A program made the translations under genes and the position numbers. A stretch of 64,000 nucleotides of DNA from the NCBI RefSeq assembly GCF_003076515.1, contig NZ_CP022390.1:3294572-3358571 (forward strand). Reading direction: 5' to 3'. Below the pieces are notes generated by a model, which saw only the letters and a list, made by a program, of their open reading frames with translations, was not told where the DNA came from and searched no databases. Below, piece after piece: positions 8,826-17,481 of this stretch (position 1 is the first letter of the stretch; each line of letters starts with the position of its first letter). The DNA is from Alcaligenes aquatilis. GTDB taxonomy: Bacteria > Pseudomonadota > Gammaproteobacteria > Burkholderiales > Burkholderiaceae_B.

Positions 8826-9735
8826 GGTGAGCCTCCTGGATCTTGCGGGCGTCCTCATCGGCGCGGCGCTCGTCTTCCTCGTCAGTCTCGTTAGGACCGG
8901 TTCGGATGTAGTGGAAGAAACCAATCAGGGCGGTCAGTGCCATAGCCGCAACCCCCAGCGGTTTGGCTACCCCCTTCCAGAGCGAGACCATCGGGCTGAT
9001 TTGCGGGTCCTTGGGCAGATCGCTGTACAGCTCGGGCTTGTCGGCATGATGCAGCACATACATGACGTGGGTGCCACCCACTCCAGCCGGGTCGTACAGA
9101 CCGGCGTTTTCAAAGCCACGCGATTTCAGGTCTTCGATACGCTCTGCAGCGTGGTGCTGCATGTCTTCTTTCGTACCGAACACAATCGCGCCGGTCGGAC
9201 AGGTCTTGGCACAGGCCGGTTCCTGTCCGACCGCGACACGGTCTGAACACAAGGTGCACTTGTAGGCTTTCTTGTCCTTTTCCGAAATGCGGGGCACATC
9301 GAAAGGACAACCGGTCACGCAGTAGCCGCAGCCAATGCAGTTTTCCTCGTGGAAATCCACAATGCCGTTGGTGTACTGCACGATGGCGCCCGGCGAGGGA
9401 CAGGCCTTCAGACAGCCCGGATCCTCGCAGTGCATACAGCCGTCTTTGCGAATCAGCCATTCCAGATCGCCAGCGGGGTTTTCATACTCCGCAAAGCGCA
9501 TGATGGTCCAGGACTTGTCGGTCAGGTCGGCCGGGTTGTCATACACCCCGACGTTGTGGCCGATTTCGTCGCGCGTATCGTTCCATTCCATGCAGGCGAC
9601 CTGACAGGCCTTACAGCCAATGCACTTACTGGTGTCGATCAGCTTGGCCACCTCCCCGCCCACGGGCTCGCGCACGCTGGGCGATGGGGTGGTGGTTGCG
9701 GAGCGCCGTTTGATATCGAGTGATTGCAAGGCCAT
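8818..9735 (-). CDS. fdoH: Formate dehydrogenase iron-sulfur (beta) subunit
   Basis: The 305-residue electron-transfer subunit carries four 4Fe-4S clusters. Cysteine groups are visible at [35 protein letters not shown] and CTLCSDR, followed by CAKTC. A single C-terminal transmembrane helix (about residues 255-275, [19 protein letters not shown]) ties it to the membrane. The sequence tracks E. coli FdnH/FdoH closely, including the [15 protein letters not shown] segment. The gene starts three bases after the alpha-subunit stop and overlaps fdoI, so the three subunits are translated together. The acidic C-terminal tail ([13 protein letters not shown]) is also typical. Confidence 0.95.
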   Translation of the reverse strand: MALQSLDIKRRSATTTPSPSVREPVGGEVAKLIDTSKCIGCKACQVACMEWNDTRDEIGHNVGVYDNPADLTDKSWTIMRFAEYENPAGDLEWLIRKDGCMHCEDPGCLKACPSPGAIVQYTNGIVDFHEENCIGCGYCVTGCPFDVPRISEKDKKAYKCTLCSDRVAVGQEPACAKTCPTGAIVFGTKEDMQHHAAERIEDLKSRGFENAGLYDPAGVGGTHVMYVLHHADKPELYSDLPKDPQISPMVSLWKGVAKPLGVAAMALTALIGFFHYIRTGPNETDEEDERRADEDARKIQEAHHD

Positions 9736-9738
9736 GGC

Positions 9739-12700
9739 TTACTCCTTAACCTTTTCAAGTTGAACCAGAAAGGCCTTGGTTTCCGGCGTTTGCGAGTTGC
9801 CGTCCCCGACGGGCGGTGTCAGCGCATTGATCAGGAAACCGGGTCGGGCCAGACCTACAAAACCCCAGTGCAGCGGGATCCCCACTTGGTGGACAACTTT
9901 GCCATCCACGTTCAGGGCCTTGATGCGCTTGGTCACCACCGCCACGGCTTTGATATAGCCCCGGTTGGAGGACACCTTGACGCGGTCGCCGTGCACGATG
10001 CCCACTTCCTTGGCCAGTTCCTCGCCAATTTCCACAAACTGTTCAGGCTGCACGATGGCGTTCAGCTCCACGTGTTTGGTCCAGTAGTGGAAGTGCTCGG
10101 TCAGGCGGTAGGTTGTGCCCACATAAGGGAACTTGTCTACCGTACCCATGGCGGCCAGGTCGTCCTTGAAGATACGCGCGGCCGGGTTGGTAATGGCACG
10201 GGGCTCGTCAGGACTGAGCGGGTTGTAGCTGAGCGGGCTTTCAAAGGGCTCGTAGTGCTCGGGGAAGGGGCCTTCTGCCATGCCTTTTCGGGCAAAGAAG
10301 CGGGCCACCCCTTCGGGGTTCATGATGAACGGTCCCATGCCATCGGCCGGGTTTTCATCGGCTTTGTAGTCAGGGACATCTGCACCCCCCCAGCGCTTGC
10401 CGTCCCAGTGAACCAGGTTGCGGCGTGGGTCAAAGGGTTTGCCGTTCAGGTCACAGGAGGCACGGTTGTAGAGCACGCGACGGTTCGCTGGCCAGGCCCA
10501 GGCCCAGTTCAGCGTCTGGCCGATGCCGGTTGGATCGCTATTGTCTCGGCGAGCCATCATATTGCCTTGCTGTGTCCAGGCGCCGGCATAGATCCAGCAA
10601 CCACTGAGCGTGGTGCCGTCGTCGCGCAATTGGGCAAAGCCATCGAGCTGTTCGCCTGCTTTACGTATGATCTTGGTCGGATCTTTGGGATCGACCAGGT
10701 CAACCAGTGCTCGTCCCGAGTATTCCTTGGCCAGTTCAGCGGCGGTTGGATCATCCGGGTTGGAGTACGGCCAGGACAGGTTCAGGATCGGGTCAGGGAA
10801 GGCGCCGCCTTCTTTCTGATACAGCGAGCGAATATGCGTGAACAGCGTACTCATGATCTCAATGTCGCTCTTGGCCTCGCCCGGAGGGTTGGCTGCCTTC
10901 CAGTGCCATTGCAACCAGCGGCCCGAGTTCACCAGTGCGCCTTCTTCCTCGGCGAAACAGGTGGTGGGCAGACGGAACACTTCGGTCTGGATGGAAGCGG
11001 AATCGACATCATTGTGTTCGCCATAGTTCTTCCAGAACTCTGACGTTTCCGTGACCAGCGGGTCCATGATGACCATGTACTTGAGCTTGGAGAAACCACG
11101 CAGCAGCTTGGCCTTGTACGGTGCTGCCGCCAGGGGGTTAAAGCCCTGACAGATGTAGCCCGTCATCTTGCCTTCGTCCATCAGCTCGAACACTTGCAGC
11201 ATGTCGTAGAGCTTGTCCAGCTTGGGCAGGTAGTGATAGGCCCAGTTGTTCTCGGCCTGGGCGGCATCACCGAACCAGGCCTTCATCAGGCTGACGTGGA
11301 ACTTCTTGTAGTTGCGCCAGTAGCTCAGCTGGTTAGGGCGTAGCGGTTGAAGGGCACGTGCGCCAATGTAGCCGTCAAACTCTTGCTCGGCCTGGTTGGG
11401 CAAGGTCAGATAGCCGGGCAGCAGGTTGGACATCAAACCCAGGTCAGTCAGACCCTGAATATTGGAGTGTCCGCGCAGCGCGTTCATGCCACCGCCGGCA
11501 ATACCAATATTGCCCAGCAGCAACTGCACCATAGCGCCGGTACGGATGATCTGCGAGCCAATCGTGTGTTGCGTCCAGCCCAGTGCATACAAAATGGTGC
11601 CAGCGCGACCCGGTTCAGCGGTCGAGGCCAGCATTTCACAGACTTTCAGGAATTTGTCCTTGGGCGTGCCACAGACGCGTTCCACCATCTCGGGCGTGTA
11701 GCGCTCGTAGTGCTTGCGCAGCAGTTGGTAAACCGAGCGTGGGTGTTGCAAGGTCGGGTCGGTTTTGACATAGCCGTCCTCGCCCAGCTCGTAGTCCCAG
11801 GAGGATCGGTCGTAGCTGCGTTTTTCTTCGTTGTAGCCCGAATACAGCCCCTGCTCGAAGTCAAAGTCTTCGCGCACGATAAAGGGCATATCGGTGTAGT
11901 TGCGCACGTATTCGTGCTGGATCTTGTCGTTATCCAGCAGGTATTTGATGACGCCACCCAGAAAGGTGATGTCACTACCGGTACGTATCGGTGCGTAATA
12001 GTCCGCCACGGATGCCGAACGCGTAAAGCGTGGATCCACAACGATCAGTTTTGCATTGTTGTGTGCTTTGGCCTCGGTCACCCATTTGAACCCACAGGGG
12101 TGCGCCTCGGCTGCGTTGCCGCCCATAATCAGCACAATATCCGCGTTCTTGATGTCGACCCAATGGTTCGTCATCGCTCCACGGCCAAACGTCGGGGCAA
12201 GACCTGCCACCGTCGGGCCGTGTCAGACACGTGCTTGGTTATCGAACGCCAGTACACCCATGCTGCGGATGACTTTATGGGTGATATAGCCCACTTCGTT
12301 ACTGCTTGCCGACGCCGCCAGCATGCCCGTAGTCAGCCAACGGTTGACGACGGTGCCGTCTTCAGCCGTGGTCTGGAAGTTGGCGTCGCGGTCTTCTTTC
12401 ATCAGCTTGGCAATACGCGTGAAAGCGTCTTCCCAGGAGATGCGTTCCCATTTGTCCGAACCAGCGGCGCGGTATTCGGGGTATTTGAGTCGGTTGGGGC
12501 TTTTGATGAAATCCACCAAGCCTGCGCCCTTGGGACAGAGTGTGCCGCGGTTGACCGGGTGATCCGCGTCGCCTTCGATGTGAACCACACTGGGCTCGGC
12601 ATTCATGGCACCGTCACCACGGGAGTACAGCAGCACCCCACAGGCTACAGAACAGTAAGGACAGGTATTTCGCGTCTCTGTCATGCGGGTCAGTTTGTAC

Positions 12701-12813
12701 TGCCTGACTTCCGCCATGGCGGGGGTGGGCGCAGCGCCCAGCAAAACCATGCTGGAACTGGCCAGCGAGGCCCCCGTCACTTTGAAGAACTGACGCCGAT
12801 TCATGTTCACCAT
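9739..12813 (-). CDS. fdoG: Formate dehydrogenase selenocysteine-containing (alpha) subunit; UGA at 12223-12225 read as Sec
   Basis: The catalytic Mo-bis-MGD subunit, 1024 residues when the in-frame UGA is read through. The N-terminus MNRRQFFKVTG is a twin-arginine signal, so the enzyme faces the periplasm. The 4Fe-4S site is NTCPYCSVACG. The UGA falls exactly in QARV-U-HGPTVAG, the Sec position of E. coli FdnG (Sec196; here residue 197 if the ATG at 12811-12813 is used). The start is chosen because GGAG lies 6-8 bases upstream; an in-frame TTG four codons earlier lacks spacing. Homology continues to the C-terminus (NSQTPETKAFLVQLEK). A plain gene caller would split this into two genes; the SECIS hairpin and adjacent sel genes argue against a pseudogene. 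Confidence 0.96.
12180..12225 (-). promoter_or_regulatory. Bacterial SECIS element for Sec insertion in fdoG
   Basis: Reading the minus strand from the UGA (12225-12223), CACGGCC pairs with GGCCGTG 30 bases later (7-bp outer stem). At the tip, GGCA/TGCC closes the loop GGTCT (12196-12208). The GGU/GUCU apical loop about 17 bases after UGA is the SelB contact known from E. coli fdhF and fdnG. Confidence 0.93.
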
Positions 12814-12884
12814 GCGGCTCTCCAATAGGATTGTGTTTTCGTGTTTGAAATCTGAAGGGGGCGCCTTGTGAGCGGTGCCCCTGG

Positions 12885-12962
12885 TTTATAGTTGAACAGT
12901 ATAAGCGTTGAACGTAAGGGTCCAGCCTGATGGGCGTGTCTAATTGACCAAGAATAATCTTG
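12885..12962 (-). promoter_or_regulatory. Candidate promoter/operator region of the fdo-sel operon
   Basis: On the minus strand TTCAAC (12907-12912) and TATAAA (12885-12890) are 16 bases apart. GTTGAAC (plus-strand reading) is repeated at 12891 and 12907. Further upstream is the dyad CAAGA-N4-TCTTG (12949-12962). I found no standard FNR box (TTGAT-N4-ATCAA), so oxygen control is not evident. Confidence 0.35.
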
Positions 12963-13047
12963 ATTCTATTGAGGTTTTCACGCCAGAGCCGCAAGTGTAG
13001 TCGGTGATGCGGGTATTCACCTACTATTTGTAAGGGATTTTTTCAAT

Positions 13048-13722
13048 TCAGCGGGCTTGTTTGAAGAACTCGATCTGGAAGCTGCCGGGCAGCTCGAACT
13101 CCACGTGATGCAGGACCTGGGGCTCAATCGCCACGCATTGCCCGGCGGTCAGGACCACTTCAGTAAAGGGCTCCTGGTCCAGCACAAAACGCAGCACGCC
13201 GGTTTGGACCCGCAATAGCCCCCAGGTGCCGACTTTGGTGTTGTGAGCGCGGCGTAGGGCCTCGGGCAAATTGTCTGGCGTGAAAACGGGGGATTGGCTG
13301 TAGCGTTCCAGCCCTTCGGGCAGGGTGTCGGGCAGGCGTGTTTGATTGCTTTGCGCCTGATAGGTTTGCCAAAGTTTGGCGGCAATGCGGTCTGCCATGG
13401 CGTCTGCCTTTTCTTGCAGGGCGGGTTTGCCCAGCGTCGCTGTGGTTTGGTGGAAAATTGCCAGCCAGCGCTCAAACAAGGGCCAGGATAAGGTGGGCAG
13501 GGCCGCATGGCGCGCAATGGGGGCGCCCTTGAAGCGGCGTGTGCCCAGCAAAATGGCCGACCAGAAATCGCACAGCATATCCAGGTGCTCGTCCCAGTTT
13601 TTCACCGTGTGTTCAAAAATCGGGCCTAGCTGTGCATCTTGCCGTACCTGGGCGTAGAACTGGGTCACCAATTGGCGGATGTCGGCTTCGGTGTAATCGG
13701 CCTGCGGCAGCGCGTGTGTCAT
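13048..13722 (-). CDS. Group III truncated hemoglobin fused to a C-terminal DUF1971 (YeaR/TehB-like) domain
   Basis: A 224-residue two-domain protein. Residues about 5-120 match group III truncated globins: QFYAQVRQDAQLGPIFEH, MLCDFWSAILLGTRRF, ARHAALP and FERWLAIFHQT. Residues about 130-222 match the small cupin-like DUF1971 domain (LPEGLERYSQSPVF, GTWGLLRVQTGVLRF, FQIEFFKQ) seen in nitrate/NO-induced YeaR of E. coli. Group III globins handle NO or bind oxygen tightly; the fused domain has no assigned chemistry. The ATG at 13720-13722 is preferred over an in-frame TTG three codons upstream. A dyad about 59 bases upstream matches one at the neighbouring Crp/Fnr gene, so NO- or redox-linked control is likely. 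Both domains look intact. Confidence 0.82.
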   Translation of the reverse strand: MTHALPQADYTEADIRQLVTQFYAQVRQDAQLGPIFEHTVKNWDEHLDMLCDFWSAILLGTRRFKGAPIARHAALPTLSWPLFERWLAIFHQTTATLGKPALQEKADAMADRIAAKLWQTYQAQSNQTRLPDTLPEGLERYSQSPVFTPDNLPEALRRAHNTKVGTWGLLRVQTGVLRFVLDQEPFTEVVLTAGQCVAIEPQVLHHVEFELPGSFQIEFFKQAR

Positions 13723-13780
13723 GGATATCAAGCAAAGGGGCTAAAAGCCGGCATTCTCGGTCTGCTTGAAAGGTCCTCCA

Positions 13781-13794
13781 ATGACAAAAGTCAT
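13781..13794. promoter_or_regulatory. Crp/Fnr-type dyad upstream of the globin gene
   Basis: ATGAC-AAAA-GTCAT is a perfect dyad with the four-base spacing of FNR/DNR-family sites. It centres about 65 bases upstream of the globin start codon, a position suited to activation. The same sequence with one change recurs at 14656-14669. Confidence 0.6.
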
Positions 13795-13955
13795 GACGGT
13801 ATGGGGCGGCGGCGCGAATTTGCTTCTGGTTTGAGGCAGCGATGAACACTTGCTCCGTTTTTAAGGCAGCGACTAAAAAAGAGGGGGCCTGTGGCCCTGC
13901 GTCAGGGGCTGATGGATGCTTTTGGACGATGTTGCGCTGATGGGCCTGAGGCTAC

Positions 13956-14669
13956 TTAAAAGGAGCGTTGTGCAGGGCTGGCTAAACGTCGTAGATGCGC
14001 CTGGTCGCGTACCTGCCAGTCACTGCGTTTGCCACTGACATAGCCGCGCGCCTGCCAGTCGGTAAACAAACGGCTCAAGGTTTCTGCCCGTATGCCCAAA
14101 TGGGAGGCCAGTTGCCGCTGGTTCAAGGGAAGCTGGATATTTTCCCCTTGGCGGGCTTGCAGATTCAGCAAGTAGTTGGCTAGGCGCTCGGCCGCTGAGC
14201 TGGCGGAAATCCAGTCCACTTTATTGACCTGTGCATATAAGGCACTGCTCAGGCCGGCCATCATGTTCATGGCCAGGTCGGGCCAGCGACGGCAGGCTTC
14301 TTGCAAACTGCTGCGTGAGAGCTTGTAAACATGCACGGGCCCCCTTGCACGGGCGCACATGGGGTAGCGGCCGTGGGGCATGAACATGGCCGCTTCCGCC
14401 ACCAGTTGACCGGGATCGAACACGTGAAAAACACGTTCGTCGCCATTTTGGCTATAGCGCAGGATTTCTACCTGGCCGCTATCGACCAGCAAGCAATAGC
14501 GGGCCTCGTCTCCTTCATCGAACAGGATCTGTCCCGGATAGGCGTGTTGAGCCAAGGCGTCACGGCACAAATGCTCGATGGCCTCGATGGGCAAACCTTG
14601 AAGGAGGCGGTGGCGGGCCAGTAATTCAAACAAAGCGGGGCACAGGCCGGGCATGTTGACTTTTGTCAT
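13956..14669 (-). CDS. Crp/Fnr-family transcriptional regulator (no Fe-S cysteine cluster; DNR/NnrR-like)
   Basis: A 237-residue regulator with an N-terminal cyclic-nucleotide-like sensor barrel (about 15-130; ILFDEGDEARYCLLVDSGQVEILRY split over two strands), a long dimer helix (ASSAAERLANYLLNL) and a C-terminal winged helix (about 170-225; NQRQLASHLGIRAETLSRLF). The N-terminal cysteine cluster of oxygen sensor FNR is absent, as in NO-responsive DNR/NnrR proteins. The start is uncertain: ATG at 14667-14669 (MTKVNMPG) lies on the dyad described next, MPGLC five codons later would sit just after it, and an upstream ATG at 14733-14735 overlaps a Fur box. Probable regulator of the globin gene and of itself. 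Confidence 0.85.
   Translation of the reverse strand: MTKVNMPGLCPALFELLARHRLLQGLPIEAIEHLCRDALAQHAYPGQILFDEGDEARYCLLVDSGQVEILRYSQNGDERVFHVFDPGQLVAEAAMFMPHGRYPMCARARGPVHVYKLSRSSLQEACRRWPDLAMNMMAGLSSALYAQVNKVDWISASSAAERLANYLLNLQARQGENIQLPLNQRQLASHLGIRAETLSRLFTDWQARGYVSGKRSDWQVRDQAHLRRLASPAQRSF
14656..14669. promoter_or_regulatory. Crp/Fnr-type dyad at the regulator's own start
   Basis: TTGAC-TTTT-GTCAT on the plus strand differs by one base from the reverse complement of the globin-gene site. It overlaps the first codons of the regulator, or lies just upstream of the alternative start at 14652-14654, which would fit autorepression. Confidence 0.55.
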
Positions 14670-14973
14670 TTGGGCGCTGAGATGAAGATGGGAGAATTTC
14701 CATTTGATAATAGTTCTCATTATACGAATCTTCATGCCATATAGCTATCAAGGGTTTTGCCGCTGGGCTGCTCCTCAGGCAAAAAACGCCCGTTCAGACA
14801 GAGGGCAGCAGGCGATAGCCTGCCACGCGCGTGGGCTGACTTTAAACCAGGCTGTTCCCAGGGCAATCGATGCTGGCGTATCGGGTAAGCATGCTGCCAT
14901 GCCCCGTCTGGATGAACCTGATCTAAAAACCGGGGAACAGCTTCACGTTTTTGATGCAGTTAAGGAGCGGGTT
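14670..14973. other. Divergent intergenic region and leader of the ABC/TonB operon
   Basis: This 304-base region separates the Crp/Fnr gene from the uptake operon. It contains a Fur box (14706-14724), a small perfect hairpin GCAGGC-GATA-GCCTGC (14808-14823) followed by the palindrome CACGCGCGTG, and then the ribosome binding site AAGGAG near 14962. The long leader (about 240 bases after the Fur box) could be structured, but I could not match it to a known riboswitch. Confidence 0.4.
14706..14724. promoter_or_regulatory. Fur box
   Basis: GATAATAGTTCTCATTATA matches the Fur consensus at 14 of 19 positions by my count, with both outer halves (GATAAT and TCATTAT) intact. It lies upstream of the ABC-TonB operon on the plus strand and just upstream of the Crp/Fnr gene on the minus strand, so it may serve both. 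Confidence 0.65.
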
Positions 14974-16011
14974 TTGGCGCGGTTTAGCGCTACGGTGCTG
15001 GGTATTTCCAAAAGAGATGGCCGTGGCATAGTCATCCGCCGCATCTCGGGGCGTGTTTGGGCTGGTTTGCTCTTGGCCTTGTGTGTCGCAGGTGCCCAGG
15101 CCGCGCCCCGCTACGAGTCCCTGACTCTGGCTGGCCCCGCTGCGGTGGTGTCCTATCCCTTGATGCATATGGCGCAAACCCAGGCCTTGAGCCAATACAC
15201 GGACAAGCTGGAATTTCGTCTGTGGCAAAACCCGGATCAGTTGCGTGTTTTGCTGGCCAAAAAAGAAGTGGATTACAGCGCCGCACCCAGCAATTTGTCC
15301 GCCTTGATGTTCAACAAGGGGCAAGCCGTCAAGCAATTGAATATCTCGGTCTGGGGGATTTTGTGGCTGGTCAGCCGAGATCCGGCGGTCAAGGACTTTA
15401 GCGATCTGGCTGGTAAAGAACTGCTGGTGCCATTCCAGCGTGATCTGCCTGCTGTTCTGCTGGATACCTTGCTGGCCAAGCAAGCCGAGCCGGGCAAGGA
15501 TGCCGTGCGCTTGCGCCGTACCCGCGATGCTCAGGATGCCATTGCTTTGATGCTGACCGGGCAGGGGGATCAGGCCTTGCTGGTGGAGCCTACCGCTTCT
15601 TTGCTCTTGTGGCAGGCAGAGCAGAAGAAGGTAGATCTGCATCGCGGCCAAAGCCTGGAGCAAGCCTGGGCGGAGGTTTTCCCTTCGCAACAGGCACTGC
15701 CCCAAGCCGGTGTCATGGCTAACGTCACCGTGGCTCAGGACACCGAGCTGAATCAGGCTGTGGAGCGGGCGTATGCCGAGTCGGCCCGTTGGTGCAGTCA
15801 GCAACCGCAAGCGTGCGCCCAAATGGTTCATGGCTATTTGCCTCAGTTCCCTGTTCCGGCAATTCAAACTGCGATTGAAAAGACCCGTCTGGATAGTCAT
15901 CCAGCCAGTGAAATCCGCCCTCAACTGGAAGCGCTGTATCAATTGCTGGCGGATCAGCACCCCCAAGCCTTGGGGGGTGGTCTGCCTGCTGCCGGGTTTT
16001 ATGGGCCATGA
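14974..16011 (+). CDS. NitT/TauT-like ABC transporter substrate-binding protein
   Basis: A periplasmic binding protein of about 345 residues. A hydrophobic export signal (VWAGLLLALCVAGAQA) is followed by a PBP2-type body (LTLAGPAAVVSYPLMHM, LEFRLWQNPDQLRVLLAKKEVDYSAAPSNLSALM) typical of NrtA/TauA/ThiY-like receptors. No ATG precedes the signal at a sensible distance; the TTG at 14974, six bases after AAGGAG, is the best start, with GTG at 14995 as an alternative. It begins a tightly packed operon (overlaps of four to eight bases) with permease, ATPase, a CopD-like protein and a TonB receptor. The ligand is unknown; the Fur box suggests iron or a metal chelate instead of the sulfonates and nitrate typical of the family. 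Confidence 0.8.
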   Translation: MARFSATVLGISKRDGRGIVIRRISGRVWAGLLLALCVAGAQAAPRYESLTLAGPAAVVSYPLMHMAQTQALSQYTDKLEFRLWQNPDQLRVLLAKKEVDYSAAPSNLSALMFNKGQAVKQLNISVWGILWLVSRDPAVKDFSDLAGKELLVPFQRDLPAVLLDTLLAKQAEPGKDAVRLRRTRDAQDAIALMLTGQGDQALLVEPTASLLLWQAEQKKVDLHRGQSLEQAWAEVFPSQQALPQAGVMANVTVAQDTELNQAVERAYAESARWCSQQPQACAQMVHGYLPQFPVPAIQTAIEKTRLDSHPASEIRPQLEALYQLLADQHPQALGGGLPAAGFYGP

Positions 16012-16787
16012 AGGTCAAGCCTCATTTGACGGCCCGTAGCTCACGCGTCTGGGGTGTTGTGGGTGTGTTGCTGATCTTGCTGTGCTGGCAGATCAGCGCC
16101 CTGTTTCTGGGGCCTTTGTTGATGGCCTCGCCTATAGAAACCGCCCGCGCGATTCCGCGTTTGATGATGTCCGGCCACTTTCTGAATGACGCTGGAGCCA
16201 GCCTCTTGCGCGTGGCAGTCGGCGTCAGTGTGGGTTGCTCCATCGGTTTTACGCTGGGGATTCTGGCGGCACATAGCCCGCGCCTGCGTGGCCTGCTGGA
16301 GCCTTTGCGCTGGCTGCTGATGGCGATCCCGCCTGTGGTGGTCGTTGTGCTGGCCATGCTGTGGTTTGGTCTGGGCTCGGGCATGGTGATTTTCATGACG
16401 GTGCTGATGATGGTGCCGGGCATGTACGTCAACACGGTCAAAGGCATGTTGCAGGTGGACCGCGACTTGATCGAGATGAGCCACGTTTATCGTTTTGGCT
16501 GGTGGCGTCGTCTGCGCCACCTGTATCTGCCTTCTTTAACGGCTCCCTTGACGGCTGCCTTGTTGATTGCCTGCTGCGGCGGTGTGCGTCTGGTGGTGAT
16601 GGCCGAAGTGCTGGGCGCAGAAAGTGGTGCAGGCTATGCCTTGGCCAATGCGCGCAGCACCTTTGACAGTGCCGAGCTATATGCCTGGGTGGTGTTGATT
16701 CTGGGCTTGGTGGCCGCGATTGAATTTGTTCTGCTGCAACCCTTGCAGCGTCGTTTGGGACAGTGGCGGGAGGACAGCCATGCTTGA
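16008..16787 (+). CDS. ABC transporter permease (NitT/TauT type)
   Basis: A 259-residue inner membrane protein with about six hydrophobic helices (VWGVVGVLLILLCWQISALF; LLMAIPPVVVVVLAMLWFG; LLIACCGGVRLVVMAEVLGA). The cytoplasmic coupling region YRFGWWRRLRHLYLPSLTAPL fits the binding-protein-dependent permease (BPD_transp_1) pattern. Its ATG overlaps the binding-protein stop as ATGA, and the ATPase gene overlaps its end by eight bases, so the three are translated together. It is the single permease and would act as a homodimer. Confidence 0.9.
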   Translation: MKVKPHLTARSSRVWGVVGVLLILLCWQISALFLGPLLMASPIETARAIPRLMMSGHFLNDAGASLLRVAVGVSVGCSIGFTLGILAAHSPRLRGLLEPLRWLLMAIPPVVVVVLAMLWFGLGSGMVIFMTVLMMVPGMYVNTVKGMLQVDRDLIEMSHVYRFGWWRRLRHLYLPSLTAPLTAALLIACCGGVRLVVMAEVLGAESGAGYALANARSTFDSAELYAWVVLILGLVAAIEFVLLQPLQRRLGQWREDSHA

Positions 16788-17481
16788 GCTACGCCATGTC
16801 CAGGTCCTGTTTGGACGAAAGCCGGTTTTGCAGGATTTAAGTTTCACTTTGAAAGCCGGGCAGCGCCTGGGCGTTCTGGGGCCTAGTGGTGAAGGCAAAA
16901 GTACCTTGCTGCGTTTGGTGGCAGGGCTGATCAAACCCGATAGCGGCCAGATCTGGAACCCGTTTCGTCACCCCGTGCTGGTGTTTCAGCAGCCTCGTTT
17001 ACTGCCTTGGCGCAGCGTGCTGGATAACGTGCAGATTCCGCTGAGGGCACAGGGCCTGTCGGCTGCTCAAGCCAAAGAGCGTGCCATGTATTGGTTGGCT
17101 CAGGTAGAGCTGGCCAGTGTTGCCCAGTGCTGGCCGGGGGAGTTGTCTGGTGGCATGGCGCAGCGGGTGGCACTGGCCCGCGCCTTTGCCTTGCAGCCGG
17201 ACCTTCTGCTGCTGGACGAACCTTTCAGTGCCCTGGACCCGGCCTTGCGCCATAGTCTGGCCCAAGTCTGCCTGCGTTGTCTGGAAGAAACTGGAGCGGC
17301 ACTGCTGTATGTCAGCCATCAACCTCGCGAACTGATGCGGGTGGCCGACTCTTGCCTGCTACTGCAAAAAGGGCAGGGCCAACTGTTTGAGCCTGCCAGC
17401 CCTGGCGATGCCGCTGCCCGTGAGCATCTGGCCGATTCTTTGTATGCCCAACTCTTGTCTCAGGAGGCTTTGACGCCATGA
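16780..17481 (+). CDS. ABC transporter ATP-binding protein (NitT/TauT type)
   Basis: A 233-residue ATPase with Walker A LGPSGEGKST (about residues 34-43), signature LSGGMAQRVALARAF, and Walker B LLLLDEPFSALDP, followed by the switch histidine in YVSHQ. It energises the permease encoded just upstream. The ATG at 16780 has GGGAGGA upstream; longer frames starting at 16720 would lie within the permease gene. It overlaps the following membrane-protein gene by four bases. Confidence 0.93.
   Translation: MLELRHVQVLFGRKPVLQDLSFTLKAGQRLGVLGPSGEGKSTLLRLVAGLIKPDSGQIWNPFRHPVLVFQQPRLLPWRSVLDNVQIPLRAQGLSAAQAKERAMYWLAQVELASVAQCWPGELSGGMAQRVALARAFALQPDLLLLDEPFSALDPALRHSLAQVCLRCLEETGAALLYVSHQPRELMRVADSCLLLQKGQGQLFEPASPGDAAAREHLADSLYAQLLSQEALTP

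Noticed and set aside
12223-12225. fdoG as a pseudogene interrupted by a stop codon
   Set aside because: The UGA matches the known selenocysteine position, a SECIS hairpin follows, and selA, selB and selC are adjacent.
9724-12828. Long open frames on the plus strand opposite fdoG
   Set aside because: They are antisense shadows of a conserved gene and encode no recognisable domain.
14900-14945. TPP riboswitch in the leader of the ABC/TonB operon
   Set aside because: GAACCTGATCTA resembles the P4 core near 14908, but the expected following GG-x-TAAT-x-CC-x-GCG and the preceding CTGAGA with right spacing are missing.
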